Of a stretch of 64,000 nucleotides of DNA, positions 28,079 through 36,728 are shown piece by piece; the stretch's first letter is position 1; the number at the start of each line of letters is the position of its first letter. The stretch is from a virus: positions 118,771 to 182,770 of the IMG/VR virus record IMGVR_UViG_3300034782_000062. One strand, written 5' to 3'. A program made the position numbers and the translations under genes. The notes under the pieces were generated by a model. The model was given only the letters and a program-made list of their open reading frames with translations, did not search any database and was not told where the DNA came from.

Positions 28079-28612
28079 ATGCCCGCGTTGTGCTACGGAG
28101 CACCTCCGTTCAATTGTCCCGGCACCAGCGATGACGACCACTGCCCGAAGTGCGGCCAGTGTCGTCATCATGTTCTTGTCGGAGGCGGAGACTCGCTCGT
28201 CAAGGCGTTCATCGACGGGCTGTACATGCGCGATCCCAGCTCGATGGACCCGGAGAACTTCGGGAACCGCGAGTACAAGGGTGCCTGCGAGGAGTGCGGC
28301 CGACCGATCTACTCTGGGTGGATGAAGGTCTACCTCGATGATGAACGCGAGGCACCAGAGGGCTGGTTCAGGGTGCACTGGCCCGAGGAGGCGATTGTTC
28401 TGCTTGAGCGGGGGCTCGTTGCGCACATCAGCCTCGATCATGACTTGGGAGACGACGAACACGGTACCGGGTATGACGTGATCCTCTGGTTGGAGGAGGC
28501 TGTCGCGACCCGCGGTTTCGAGCCTCCAGAGATATCGATTCACACGGCGAATCCGTCGGCTCGAAAGCGTATGGAGGCTGGAGCTGAGAGGATTCGGAGG
28601 TTGGCAGAATGA
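28079..28612 (+). CDS. Zinc ribbon plus cyclic-phosphate receiver-like (cREC) protein
   Basis: The N-terminal 80 residues carry CPKCGQCRHH and CEECGR zinc motifs. Residues about 82-177 match the cyclic-phosphate processing receiver-like domain: MKVYLDDEREAPEGW, EEAIVLLERG, ISLDHDLGDDEHGTGYDV, then ISIHTANPSARKRM. The family is predicted from comparative genomics to act on cyclic phosphate ends in RNA repair or nucleotide signalling. It overlaps the RNA ligase gene by ATGA, which supports RNA end-healing followed by sealing. Confidence 0.75.
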   Translation: MPALCYGAPPFNCPGTSDDDHCPKCGQCRHHVLVGGGDSLVKAFIDGLYMRDPSSMDPENFGNREYKGACEECGRPIYSGWMKVYLDDEREAPEGWFRVHWPEEAIVLLERGLVAHISLDHDLGDDEHGTGYDVILWLEEAVATRGFEPPEISIHTANPSARKRMEAGAERIRRLAE

Positions 28613-29259
28613 AGGACTACCCTTCGATTCCATACATAGCCGACGGCCTCCCTTCTGGCGAGTTTTGGTACGTCTTCGATAAGCTCGACGGCTCGAATAT
28701 CCGGGCCGAGTGGAGCCGTAAGAAAAAAGGTGGCAAGGCGACATGGCGCTTCGGTCGTCGCCACGGACTGCTCGACGACACCAACGAGTTTTTACCCGAG
28801 GCTCAGGATCTGATCCGTAAACAGTGCTGCGGCATCCTGGAGAAGCTGTTCTGGGACCGCATGTGGGAGCGCGCCACGGCATTTTTCGAGTTCCGAGGCG
28901 AAAACTCCTTCGCCGGTCATCATCAGAACGAGGAGCATACGGTCACGCTGATCGACGTAGCCGTCTACAAGAAGGGGTTGCTGGAACCCGGCAAGCTCAT
29001 CAAGATGTTCGGTGACCTGCCATTGCCCGGAATACTGTTTCGTGGCCAGCTCGACGAGGACGATGAGCGAGAGCTTATCGAACGCATTCACGCGGACGAA
29101 CTCGAAGGGGTCACCTCCGAGGGCGTCGTCTTCAAGTCGGCCCGCTTCGAGCGCAAGCTGGGCCACCCGCTGATGTTCAAGGTCAAGACTGAGGCGTGGA
29201 AGCAGCGACTCAAAGAGTTCGTCGGTGGCGATGAGTATAAGTTCAAGAAGCTGCTCTGA
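28609..29259 (+). CDS. RNA ligase (Rnl2-like nucleotidyltransferase)
   Basis: The 216-aa protein shows the ligase motifs in order: FDKLDGSNIR with the adenylated Lys (motif I, residue about 25), RFGRR, TAFFEFRGENSF (motif III), EGVTSEGVVFKS (motif IV) and FKVKTEAWKQR (motif V, two Lys). It joins RNA ends using ATP. Coupled to the cREC gene, it likely repairs nicked tRNA or other RNAs during infection, fitting the RNA-rich right half of the window. Confidence 0.88.
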   Translation: MKDYPSIPYIADGLPSGEFWYVFDKLDGSNIRAEWSRKKKGGKATWRFGRRHGLLDDTNEFLPEAQDLIRKQCCGILEKLFWDRMWERATAFFEFRGENSFAGHHQNEEHTVTLIDVAVYKKGLLEPGKLIKMFGDLPLPGILFRGQLDEDDERELIERIHADELEGVTSEGVVFKSARFERKLGHPLMFKVKTEAWKQRLKEFVGGDEYKFKKLL

Positions 29260-29266
29260 GGGCGTG

Positions 29267-29665
29267 ATGGAAGAGGAATCCAAAGCAATTGTCGCTGAAT
29301 GTGAAGAGTGTGACATCCTCGGAAGCGAGGTCGAACGACTGACGGCTGAGCTGGAGAGAGTACCCGAGAAACCGAAGTCGAACGGCAGGCCCCGGCCCAT
29401 CAAAAAGCTGTTCGAGTGGTTTTTTGGCCCGCTGGTTTACGACGGTCCTCGGGACTGTGGTCACTGCAAGTTCTGGAAGCCTCCTCGGAAGCTGAGGGAC
29501 TGGTACTGGGATAATGATAATCACAAGAAGGTCTGGTACGACTGCAAAGGCGACTGCAAGCTCATCTTCGGAGAAAAAGACACCACCAAGAGTGACGACT
29601 GTCACCGATTCACACCGAGGCGAAGGTACATGCGCCGCATCATGCCCTGGAAGTCGGAGGCTTAG
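29267..29665 (+). CDS. Hypothetical cysteine-rich protein, 132 aa
   Basis: Start chosen at ATG 29267 after the ligase stop. An N-terminal short coiled coil (EVERLTAELERVPEKP) is followed by a CGHCKFWKPPRKL..C.G.C cluster (residues about 65-115) that probably binds zinc, and a basic end (RRRYMRRIMPW). The function is unknown. Confidence 0.6.
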   Translation: MEEESKAIVAECEECDILGSEVERLTAELERVPEKPKSNGRPRPIKKLFEWFFGPLVYDGPRDCGHCKFWKPPRKLRDWYWDNDNHKKVWYDCKGDCKLIFGEKDTTKSDDCHRFTPRRRYMRRIMPWKSEA

Positions 29666-29667
29666 TA

Positions 29668-30060
29668 ATGAGACACGCAGACCCACAACACTACCCCGAG
29701 GAAATTCGTGAGTGCTGGGCCGTTCATCAGGCGCTCAGGTCACTTGGTTTTTCTCCAGACGATATATACGTTGCTCTCGGCGCTGATGCTCGTAATCCTG
29801 AATTCGCGGCGGCGCTGTTTGTCGTTCTGAAGGCCCAGGGCAAGGAATTCATCGTTACCCTCGCTGGATATGAGAGCGAGGAGCGGGCAGAGGCAATGCT
29901 AGGTAAGTGGACAGAGTTCGTTACGCTATGGAAAGACGAAGTATTCGACGATGATGTGATGGGTAGAATCTACGAGAAGTCGAACGTCATTCAGAACAAG
30001 GTCGAGTTCGTCATCGCCTTGCACAACAAGGGTATCCGACCCACCGAAGAGTGGTCGTGA
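29668..30060 (+). CDS. Hypothetical protein, 130 aa
   Basis: A compact alpha/beta protein (ALRSLGFSPDDIYVALGAD, FIVTLAGYESEERAEAMLGK) of unknown family. TAATG separates it from the previous gene and TGATG from the next, so it belongs to the operon 28079-31071. Confidence 0.6.
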   Translation: MRHADPQHYPEEIRECWAVHQALRSLGFSPDDIYVALGADARNPEFAAALFVVLKAQGKEFIVTLAGYESEERAEAMLGKWTEFVTLWKDEVFDDDVMGRIYEKSNVIQNKVEFVIALHNKGIRPTEEWS

Positions 30061-30323
30061 TGACCAAGAACATCCACGTCGACACCGACGAGAAAGCGCC
30101 AGAGGGTTGGTCAGAGGCGAAGAAGGCCCTCGCCGTCGTCAAATACTGGTTTAGCTGGTCCGAGGCGACGAGAGGGGAGCTGATCCGCACACTGGAGTGC
30201 CAACCGAACTACTGGTGCGATCCTGTTCTCGGCATCAACGTAGCGGTTCTGAAGAGTCTTCAGGATGTCGACTTGGAGAAGCTTGCCGTGGAGCTGGAAC
30301 CGATACTGGAGGAGTCTCCATGA
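30060..30323 (+). CDS. Hypothetical protein, 87 aa
   Basis: Starts in the preceding TGA (TGATG). Helical, with tryptophan-rich KYWFSWSEATRGELIRTLE and a C-terminal helix LQDVDLEKLAVELEPILEE. Overlaps the next gene by ATGA. No family recognised. Confidence 0.6.
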   Translation: MTKNIHVDTDEKAPEGWSEAKKALAVVKYWFSWSEATRGELIRTLECQPNYWCDPVLGINVAVLKSLQDVDLEKLAVELEPILEESP

Positions 30324-30862
30324 CGGTCTATCATCGCGTCTTCGGCGGGGGCTACCTTTTCTACAAGGATGAGGACCAGCGGTCGGTTCCGCGCCCGGTG
30401 CAACCCGAGATGGATTTTTTCGAGCCTGTCGAAGGCGTTGACGATCCGCGCGTCTGCATGACATCTGCGATCCCAGGAATTCTTGCCGAGGAGAAGCTGC
30501 TCGTTGCCCGTGTTGTTAGGGTCGAAATTCAAGATACGTACAACGTTCTCGGCCCTGATGCCATCAGGCACTTCGACTTCGCTCTGATGCTCGGGAATGA
30601 TGAGCTGTGGCGAGCTGGCACGTACATACTTCACGCGGTGCGTGACGGTAGAACGCTCTGGACGAGAGAAGTCTTCTTTGATGGCTACGAAGCTATCAAC
30701 ATAGGCCCGATAAAGGGAGAGGGGCCACTCAGGATGATCGTTCGTCCTGACGACTTTATGCTCGAAAAGCTACGTAGCCTGGAAACTGAAGCAGATGGGT
30801 CCGGTACAAGGCTCTTTCTGGTCAGTGTTCTGCTGGACTGCGCGACAGATGTGAGGGATTGA
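30320..30862 (+). CDS. Hypothetical beta-rich protein, 180 aa
   Basis: Coupled at both ends (ATGA upstream, TGATG downstream). The middle (residues 60-135) alternates hydrophobic strands (LLVARVVRVEIQD, FDFALMLGNDELWRAGTYIL, TLWTREVFFDGYEAINIG) like a beta sandwich. No motif or signal sequence. Confidence 0.6.
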   Translation: MTVYHRVFGGGYLFYKDEDQRSVPRPVQPEMDFFEPVEGVDDPRVCMTSAIPGILAEEKLLVARVVRVEIQDTYNVLGPDAIRHFDFALMLGNDELWRAGTYILHAVRDGRTLWTREVFFDGYEAINIGPIKGEGPLRMIVRPDDFMLEKLRSLETEADGSGTRLFLVSVLLDCATDVRD

Positions 30863-31071
30863 TGACGAGATTTACAAAAAGAAAGCGTCTCGTCGAGGTC
30901 AAGGTCTTTGCCGTGGATGAAACTCTGCTGGCGCTCCGCGTCTCTAACGGTACAGTGACGAGATGGGTGCCGAAGTCGCTGATCGGCGATACCAGCGAGG
31001 TTAAGCACGTAGGCGACGAGGGGATGCTCCTCATTCCCGAGTTCAAGGCGAAAGACAAGGGCCTCATTTGA
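30862..31071 (+). CDS. Hypothetical small basic protein, 69 aa
   Basis: ATG at 30862 overlaps the preceding stop. The N-terminus is basic (TRFTKRKRLVEVKV) and the rest looks like a small beta barrel. Unknown function; probably nucleic-acid binding by composition only. Confidence 0.55.
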   Translation: MTRFTKRKRLVEVKVFAVDETLLALRVSNGTVTRWVPKSLIGDTSEVKHVGDEGMLLIPEFKAKDKGLI

Positions 31072-31097
31072 AACAGGGCAGCGGTGGGGTGGCGGCG

Positions 31098-31919
31098 ATG
31101 ATGTTGGAGCCTGTCTTTGAGACGCAGCTCGGAAAGCTGTTTCGAGCGGACTGCGTTAAGCTGATGCCCTTTTGGGTTGAGGATGGGGAGGAGTTCGACC
31201 TCATCTTCGTCGATCCTCCATTTAACCTGGAGAAGCAGTACGGCAGGCACGTCAACGATGGCGTTCCCGAGCGCGACTATGTGAAGTGGATGCACCTATG
31301 GTTGATGCAGTGTAGCTCGCTGCTCACACCTGGTGGCTCGCTCATGATCTACAATCTTCCTAAGTGGAACATCATGGCCGCGTCGTTCCTAATGGGCAGC
31401 AACGCCGAACTCGATTTCATCGACTGGATCTCGGTGCGAGTCACCCAGGGCTTTCCCCGCGCTAAGGGTCTCTATCGCGCGCACTACGGCATCATCCACT
31501 TCTCGAAGGGCAAGCCGCGCGTGCTCAACAAGGTGCGGATGCCTATCGAGGTGTGCCGCCACTGCAAGAAGGATCTTCGAGACTACGGCGGTCACCGAGG
31601 TAAGATGAAGGAGGGCGTCACGGTCTCCGATATCTGGACCGATGTCCCAACGGTGCGGCATCCCAAGTACAAGGCCGAGGGCTGGAGCGGACCCCAGCTC
31701 AGTACAAAGCTCATTCGCCGGTGTCTTCTTCTGGCGACGAATCCTGGTGACAGGGTCCTCGATCCCATGGCTGGTAGCGGAACGATGCCTGCTGTCTGTG
31801 AATCCGAGGAGCGCCAGTGGTTCGCCATCGAGAAAGGTGACACCGACCTCATAAAGAAACGGCTCGAAAAGCCAATAGCTTTTCATGACAGCAAGGATTG
31901 GGTCGATGAAAAGGGGTAA
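31098..31919 (+). CDS. DNA methyltransferase (N4-cytosine/N6-adenine type)
   Basis: IFVDPPFNLEKQYG holds the catalytic DPPF (motif IV), and VLDPMAGSGTMPAV holds the SAM-binding motif I, in the order of beta-class amino methyltransferases. RHCKKD may be part of a zinc site in the recognition region. Start is uncertain: ATG 31098 follows a GGTGGGG tract, while a TTG at 31068 overlaps the upstream stop. The enzyme probably modifies phage DNA to evade restriction; no partner nuclease is adjacent. Confidence 0.85.
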   Translation: MMLEPVFETQLGKLFRADCVKLMPFWVEDGEEFDLIFVDPPFNLEKQYGRHVNDGVPERDYVKWMHLWLMQCSSLLTPGGSLMIYNLPKWNIMAASFLMGSNAELDFIDWISVRVTQGFPRAKGLYRAHYGIIHFSKGKPRVLNKVRMPIEVCRHCKKDLRDYGGHRGKMKEGVTVSDIWTDVPTVRHPKYKAEGWSGPQLSTKLIRRCLLLATNPGDRVLDPMAGSGTMPAVCESEERQWFAIEKGDTDLIKKRLEKPIAFHDSKDWVDEKG

Positions 31920-32592
31920 GTTCATAGTCCTCGAAGGGATTGACGGATCCGGAACCACAACAGTCGCTCAACGGTTATACGGCTACATGCAGGTATCTGT
32001 CGAAAGTGGAAAATATCCGGGAGTTGCTTCAGAACATCAGCCGACGGAGCGACCATGCGGAAAGCTTATTCGTAAGATTCTGAGAGGGATCATTCCTTGT
32101 GATGGTCAGGGTGGCTGGAAGCCACCGGCTGAGACGATGGCCCTTTTGTTTGTGGCCGATCGAATGGACCATATCGCTCACGTCATCGAGCCTGCTCTGG
32201 CCAAAGGGAAGTGGGTGTTGTGCGATCGCTACATGTATTCGACATTGGCCTACCAGTCGTTGACCTCTGACCACGTCGATAAGGAGTCATTTCTCAAGTG
32301 GCTGATGAAGCTCCACAGTTATGCCATCGAACCCGACCTGGTCCTGGTTCTCAACGTTGATTGTGACGAGGCAGCGAATCGGCGCGAGTGCCGTCATAAG
32401 ATGAAAGAAATCTACGAGCTGGACGAGCTTCAAGTACGGCTCGCCGAGTTCTATCGCCGGCTTCCGAAGATGGGCGGCTCGTCCTATGTCGCGCCTGGCA
32501 AGCACTTTGTTCACATAGATGCAAACCATCCTGAGGATGAGGTGTTTGAGGCGTGCGTCGCCGCCATCGAAGACAACCTTAGATCCTTCTGA
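31906..32592 (+). CDS. tmk: Thymidylate kinase
   Basis: FIVLEGIDGSGTTTVAQRL is the P-loop, EHQPTERPCGKLIRKIL the dTMP-binding loop and VLCDRYMYSTLAYQ the DR[YH] motif of dTMP kinases. It makes dTDP for DNA synthesis. The gene overlaps the methyltransferase end by 14 bases. A thymidylate synthase-like gene occurs at 44945, so the phage manages its own thymidylate supply. Confidence 0.9.
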   Translation: MKRGKFIVLEGIDGSGTTTVAQRLYGYMQVSVESGKYPGVASEHQPTERPCGKLIRKILRGIIPCDGQGGWKPPAETMALLFVADRMDHIAHVIEPALAKGKWVLCDRYMYSTLAYQSLTSDHVDKESFLKWLMKLHSYAIEPDLVLVLNVDCDEAANRRECRHKMKEIYELDELQVRLAEFYRRLPKMGGSSYVAPGKHFVHIDANHPEDEVFEACVAAIEDNLRSF

Positions 32593-33209
32593 TGGGCAAT
32601 AAAAAGCGCAAGCGCAAGCCGCTTACCCCCGCGGCTCTCAAGGACAAGCTGAAGCGGATGCTGGACAGCTACGGTTTTACCCGTGAGGGGCTTTCGGGCT
32701 GCGACGAGCGGCAATTCTCTTGGGTGTTCGCCAGTCTGGAGGAAGCCTTCAATCTCGCGCTCATGGATAAGTGGGACGAGGTCCGCAAGAAGCTGGAATT
32801 CATTGCGAAGTTCTCGAAGGGCGAGGTCGAGTTGGTACTTGATGCCGAGGTCGCAGACTGGGTCAGCGAATACCTACCCAAGATCCTTCCTCCCCACTGG
32901 CAGGTGCTCGATACGAACCTCAACGGCGCCCGGTATCAGTCCGTCAGGGGGCAGCGAGTCATCCTCTCCGGCGATCGCGAGGAGGACGGCCGGCGCTGGA
33001 TGCACCTGTCGACGTCGTTCCAGGATCGTCTTCCCACCTGGGAAGAGCTTCGGGACGTCAAAGAGCTTTTCCTGGGCGATAGAACCGCCCTCCAAGTGCT
33101 TCCAAAGAAAGAAAATTACGTAAACGTTCATCCCTACGTGCTGCATCTTTGGGTCTGCCTCGACGAGGAGGTTATCCCCGACTTTACCCGCGGCGCCGGA
33201 ACAATCTGA
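32592..33209 (+). CDS. Hypothetical protein with conserved phage C-terminal domain (DUF7694-like)
   Basis: The N-terminal half is basic and helical (GNKKRKRKPLTPAALKDKLK). The C-terminal 90 residues (WMHLSTSFQDRLPTWEEL, VKELFLGDRTALQVLP, YVNVHPYVLHLWVCLD) match a small phage domain that I recall as DUF7694, of unknown function. Start overlaps the tmk stop (TGATG). Confidence 0.6.
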   Translation: MGNKKRKRKPLTPAALKDKLKRMLDSYGFTREGLSGCDERQFSWVFASLEEAFNLALMDKWDEVRKKLEFIAKFSKGEVELVLDAEVADWVSEYLPKILPPHWQVLDTNLNGARYQSVRGQRVILSGDREEDGRRWMHLSTSFQDRLPTWEELRDVKELFLGDRTALQVLPKKENYVNVHPYVLHLWVCLDEEVIPDFTRGAGTI

Positions 33210-33271
33210 AGAATATATTCTCTGTTCATCCTCGGTGTTAAGAGGTTATTATCGTCCGTTGGGGCGAATTT

Positions 33272-33763
33272 TTGAGCTGGATTGAAAACGACGAGCTGTT
33301 CAAAAAAGAGCTGCTCGAAGGATACCGCTGGCAGCAATATGTCGCTGATTATTTTGGAGCGAATGGTTTTGAGGCGGTGCTTCCTGAGTTGGCGTTTCGA
33401 AATAATATCAGCGAGATAAAGACCTTTGCCAATAGACCGGATCTTCTCTTGTCCGGAAGGTATTTCGAGGTAAAAAGCCGCAGACTTCCATTTACATGTC
33501 CTCAGGATTTTCCTTATAGAAATATTTTGGTGGACACTGTGTCGAGCTGGGAAGTTAAAGATCCAAAGCCTCGCGGCTATATCTGCGTGAGTACCATCAC
33601 CGGTAAAATAATATGCCTGAGCGACAAGACTTATTCGAAGTGGACGACGCGAGAGCAGTACGATCGCGTGAGGTGTATCACTGACACATTCTACCTTGCC
33701 GACCGGGCGCTGTGGGTGCCCGTCACGAGGATGGTGGATTCGATCCGGAAACACGGCATCTGA
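33272..33763 (+). CDS. PD-(D/E)xK nuclease-like protein
   Basis: RPDLLLSGRYFEVKSR gives the Asp..Glu-x-Lys arrangement of PD-(D/E)xK nucleases, with a conserved Gln-Tyr helix (GYRWQQYVADYFGANGFEAV) upstream typical of the fold. The start TTG at 33272 follows GGGGCG. The AT content is higher than in neighbouring genes, suggesting recent acquisition. It could be a recombination nuclease or a restriction-type defence protein. Confidence 0.65.
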   Translation: MSWIENDELFKKELLEGYRWQQYVADYFGANGFEAVLPELAFRNNISEIKTFANRPDLLLSGRYFEVKSRRLPFTCPQDFPYRNILVDTVSSWEVKDPKPRGYICVSTITGKIICLSDKTYSKWTTREQYDRVRCITDTFYLADRALWVPVTRMVDSIRKHGI

Positions 33764-33792
33764 CCATCCTTTGGGGCCATCAAACTTTTAAG

Positions 33793-33820
33793 TTGACCAA
33801 GGTAGCATATGCTATATTAT
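33793..33820 (+). promoter_or_regulatory. Promoter with palindromic operator-like element
   Basis: TTGACC at 33793, 16 bp, TATTAT at 33815. GTAGCATATGCTAT (33802-33815) lies between the two boxes, one base away from a perfect 14-bp palindrome. The ATG at 33828 would be close to the transcript start. Confidence 0.6.
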
Positions 33821-33827
33821 GACTACC

Positions 33828-34055
33828 ATGACACCTGCACAATTGCGCCTACTATTGGCGGTCGCACAAGGCAAGATCAGTGAGCTTCAGATGGGCATCC
33901 AGTCTATCGATCAAGCGCTCGGCACGAATCTGAGCGAGGAGGAAAAGGCGTTTCTGTCGATGCAACGGGGGCAGCTCGCACACGCTATGAACGATTTGCT
34001 TGAGGCCTACAAGGCAGTGGAGGCGGAATCGCCACAGGTGGTTTCGGGTGGGTAA
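33828..34055 (+). CDS. Small helical hypothetical protein, 75 aa
   Basis: The ATG at 33828 is preferred because the in-frame ATG at 33819 lies within the -10 region of the promoter. No ribosome-binding site is present, consistent with leaderless translation. The product is two helices (LLAVAQGKISELQMGIQSID, then EEEKAFLSMQRGQLAHAMND). The stop overlaps the next small gene (TAATG). Confidence 0.6.
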   Translation: MTPAQLRLLLAVAQGKISELQMGIQSIDQALGTNLSEEEKAFLSMQRGQLAHAMNDLLEAYKAVEAESPQVVSGG

Positions 34056-34183
34056 TGTGGGGCAATGGGTTCGCAAAGCGAGTCGTCTTATACGTCTTTC
34101 TCTGGGTGCTCATCGTGTCGCTTGTTACTTGGGTTCTCTACAGTTGCTTGCCTGAGCCACCGTCTCACGCGTTATGGAGATGA
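34055..34183 (+). CDS. Small membrane protein, 42 aa
   Basis: A short ORF starting in the preceding TAA (TAATG). The peptide has a basic start (WGNGFAKR) and one strong transmembrane segment (VVLYVFLWVLIVSLVTWVLY), then CLPEPP. It may be a spanin-, holin- or inhibitor-type peptide; too short to assign. Confidence 0.55.
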   Translation: MWGNGFAKRVVLYVFLWVLIVSLVTWVLYSCLPEPPSHALWR

Positions 34184-34186
34184 GCG

Positions 34187-34726
34187 ATGGTCACCATTGA
34201 CGACGGAAGGCACCCTCTGCCTGAGATGAGGGTCAGTGTTGCTGATATGGTCTCAGTGTTTAGGGCGTTTGATCGCTATCGTTCAGTCGTGTGCTTCGCC
34301 GACGACGTCTTTGAGGCTCTCTATCTGGCCAAACGCATCGACTATAGCGGCGACCACGTGAAGCTGCCCAAGGTACGTCCGGGTCAGTATGAGTTTGTTC
34401 TCGAAGATGGATTTGAGGGCACCGCCTACATCCGCAAGCCTGGCATCGTCGAGGTATTCCCTGGCGTTGGCCGGGAACGCCTTTTCGACCAGTGCCCCCT
34501 TCCAATCCTTTCTGTCCAGAGGGCGGAGGTAGTGAAGGAGGGACTCGTCCACGAGACATTCCTTCTCCTAAAGGGTAATGCCATCGGAAAAAGCGGGTCG
34601 AACTGGTGCTTTCTGATGCATAAGAACCGTCTTTCTGGGGAAATGGAAGCCTACGCCCCGGAGCATGGCGGTTTGGTGCGGTGGGCAAAGGACAAGCTCT
34701 GGCCCAGGAAGAAGAACGCAGCCTGA
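34187..34726 (+). CDS. Hypothetical protein, 179 aa
   Basis: A GGAGATGAG site precedes the ATG. Mixed alpha/beta protein (VCFADDVFEALYLAKRIDY, YEFVLEDGFEGTAYIRKPGI) with a basic C-terminus (WAKDKLWPRKKNAA). Coupled to the next gene by TGATG. No family recognised. Confidence 0.6.
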   Translation: MVTIDDGRHPLPEMRVSVADMVSVFRAFDRYRSVVCFADDVFEALYLAKRIDYSGDHVKLPKVRPGQYEFVLEDGFEGTAYIRKPGIVEVFPGVGRERLFDQCPLPILSVQRAEVVKEGLVHETFLLLKGNAIGKSGSNWCFLMHKNRLSGEMEAYAPEHGGLVRWAKDKLWPRKKNAA

Positions 34727-35829
34727 TGGGCGATCGGACAAAAATAGAATACGTCGACGCGACGCTCAACCCTGTGAAGGGCTGTTCACACGAAGACGAG
34801 GAGGAATTCTACAACAACCTCGGCGGTTGTGATAACTGCTGGGCCGAACGTCAGGCAGCGCGTTTTTCGAAGCCTGGAGAGCACTTTCACGGGCTGACTA
34901 AAGACGGCAATTGGACCGGTCAGGCCAAGCTCTTCGAGAAGGAGCTGGAGAAGCCGAATCGGTGGACCCGCTCTCGCCGCATCGCTATCTGCCTGATGGG
35001 CGACCTGTTCCATCAATCGGTGCCAGACGAGTGGATCGACAAGGTCTTCGAAATGATGTTCGAGGCCGACCATCACGTCTATCTCATCCTGACCAAGCGC
35101 CCCGAGCGCATGGCGAAGTACGTTCAGAAATGGGTCACGCCCTACGAGCCCAAGGGTCCTGTCGAGATCTGTGTTGGGCTCGACGAGATCGAAGAGCGCG
35201 ATGCTCGTGTCAGAAAGGCGTGGCTCCCTCCTCACATCTGGTGCGGCGTCTCCGTCGAAAATCAGGAAGCAGCCGACCTGCGCATCCCCCACCTGCTCAG
35301 GGTGCCGGCTCGAATTCGATTCCTCTCCCTCGAACCGCTGCTCGGGCCGGTCAAGCTACGGATGCCAGGGATCGGCGAGGTAGAAGAGGACGCTACATAC
35401 CCAATCGCCAATCCGGGAGAGTGGGACGACTTCAAGTATTGGGCAGCTCGTGACCGCGGCATCCAGTGGGTGATCGTGGGCGGAGAGAGTGGCCCTGGTG
35501 CTCGTCCCATGCACCCCCGGTGGGTCCACGACATCAAAGAGCAGTGCGAGAAGTCGCACGTCAGTTTTTTCTTCAAACAGTGGGGTGCCTGGATCGCCGG
35601 CTCCGAGTACGGCCACATTGTCAAGTCTCGTGGTTTTTATGGGCCGGACATCGTCACGTCTCGGTTCGGTTCATTGACATCAGATGGCCAGTGGGAACCT
35701 GATGTTTATCCTGGGCGCAAGAACGGAAAGGGTCCCCATCTCGAAGAGATGTATCTTCTTGGTAAGAAAAAAACCGGGAAGATGCTGGGAGGGGAGTTTT
35801 ATAATGCCATCCCAGAAGTCCCTAGCTAG
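34726..35829 (+). CDS. DUF5131 family protein (phage Gp37/Gp68-like)
   Basis: The 367-aa sequence follows the family pattern closely: TKIEYVDATLNPVKGC, GGCDNCWAERQAARF, RRIAICLMGDLFHQSVPDEW, YLILTKRPERM, IWCGVSVENQEAADLRI, RFLSLEPLLGPV, IQWVIVGGESGPGARPM and FFFKQWG. DUF5131 proteins are common in phages and related to radical SAM-type TIM barrels, with cysteine clusters as seen here; their reaction is not established. Start at ATG 34726 overlaps the preceding stop. Confidence 0.88.
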   Translation: MGDRTKIEYVDATLNPVKGCSHEDEEEFYNNLGGCDNCWAERQAARFSKPGEHFHGLTKDGNWTGQAKLFEKELEKPNRWTRSRRIAICLMGDLFHQSVPDEWIDKVFEMMFEADHHVYLILTKRPERMAKYVQKWVTPYEPKGPVEICVGLDEIEERDARVRKAWLPPHIWCGVSVENQEAADLRIPHLLRVPARIRFLSLEPLLGPVKLRMPGIGEVEEDATYPIANPGEWDDFKYWAARDRGIQWVIVGGESGPGARPMHPRWVHDIKEQCEKSHVSFFFKQWGAWIAGSEYGHIVKSRGFYGPDIVTSRFGSLTSDGQWEPDVYPGRKNGKGPHLEEMYLLGKKKTGKMLGGEFYNAIPEVPS

Positions 35830-36232
35830 TAAGCCACTCAATAAAAAAATTGTCTCCAAGACGACCAAGGCGGCAGCAAGAATGCTGAACCCACGGATCG
35901 GGACCTCGATCCGTCTCATCCCCGGCCTGCGCCTTTACGTCTCATGGGGTGCGAGTGGGTTTCATTTCAACATGGGCGGCAACCCGGCGACGATTGCCAG
36001 GGGGATCAGGAAGAAGCTCGCGGACAGCAGCTCTCGCAAGGCGGTGGACGCCGAGGCCGAGATGCTCGACGCGATGCTAGACGAGGAGAGATATGAGCAC
36101 GATGGAGACCCCGGAGTCGATGCGCGAAGAGATCATGAAGATCCGTGTTTGGAGGCGTCTGAAGGACGCGATGCTGAACAACGCGGTCTCGACGGAGAGG
36201 GAGCTGACGCTCGCCTCGGGGCGAAAAAGTAA
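35804..36232 (+). CDS. Hypothetical protein, DUF4236-like segment, 142 aa
   Basis: GGGAGGGGAG precedes the ATG at 35804. The segment TSIRLIPGLRLYVSWGASGFHFNMGG resembles the short N-terminal motif of DUF4236 proteins (quoted in parts: RLIPGLRLYVSW, GFHFNMGG). The last 47 codons overlap the next gene in another frame by 140 bp; the acidic C-terminal part may therefore be real dual coding or the true product may end differently. Confidence 0.5.
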   Translation: MPSQKSLASKPLNKKIVSKTTKAAARMLNPRIGTSIRLIPGLRLYVSWGASGFHFNMGGNPATIARGIRKKLADSSSRKAVDAEAEMLDAMLDEERYEHDGDPGVDARRDHEDPCLEASEGRDAEQRGLDGEGADARLGAKK

Positions 36233-36728
36233 GTTCTACGTCGACTGCCGTCTGGCTGCCTGCCACCCCTCGGTGGGTGAGCACCTCGGGGGCGCTCTCC
36301 ACTTCGGCCTGGACTGCGTCACACCGTCGGGGGTGAACTGGGCGCTCGCTCCTGTGCCGCTGGGAGGTCTCCTGCTCGTTGCGCGACTGATGGGCGTCGG
36401 CGGACCCTTCGCGAAGAAGATCCCATGGCTCATACCTCGTCTGGACAAGAAGGGCCACGGGCGCAAGCAGTCTGTCGAGGGTCTCTACGATCTCGACGGA
36501 GAGCGGATGGTCTCGAACGATTGCCGCGTCCTTGCCATCGAGGACGTCGTCACGTCCGGTGGCTCGTCGCTCAAGGCGGTCGAGACGCTTCGCGAGGAGA
36601 ATCTCAACGTCGTGGGCGTCCTCGCCGTCGTCGACCGTCAGGAAGGCGGAGAGGAGCTGCTCCGTGAGAACGGGCTGCAGCTCTGGTCCATCTTCAGAAA
36701 AGAGGATTTTTTACCCGGAGAAGAATGA
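36093..36728 (+). CDS. pyrE: Orotate phosphoribosyltransferase
   Basis: LASGRKSKFYVDCRL matches the N-terminal substrate loop, VNWALAPVPLGGLLL the conserved beta strand region, and RVLAIEDVVTSGGSSLKAVE the PRPP-binding motif (DDVxTxGxS-type). VVDRQEGGEELL follows as in OPRTases. It converts orotate and PRPP to OMP in pyrimidine synthesis. GACGAGGAGAGAT precedes the ATG. With tmk and the thymidylate synthase-like gene it points to phage control of pyrimidine pools. Confidence 0.88.
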   Translation: MSTMETPESMREEIMKIRVWRRLKDAMLNNAVSTERELTLASGRKSKFYVDCRLAACHPSVGEHLGGALHFGLDCVTPSGVNWALAPVPLGGLLLVARLMGVGGPFAKKIPWLIPRLDKKGHGRKQSVEGLYDLDGERMVSNDCRVLAIEDVVTSGGSSLKAVETLREENLNVVGVLAVVDRQEGGEELLRENGLQLWSIFRKEDFLPGEE

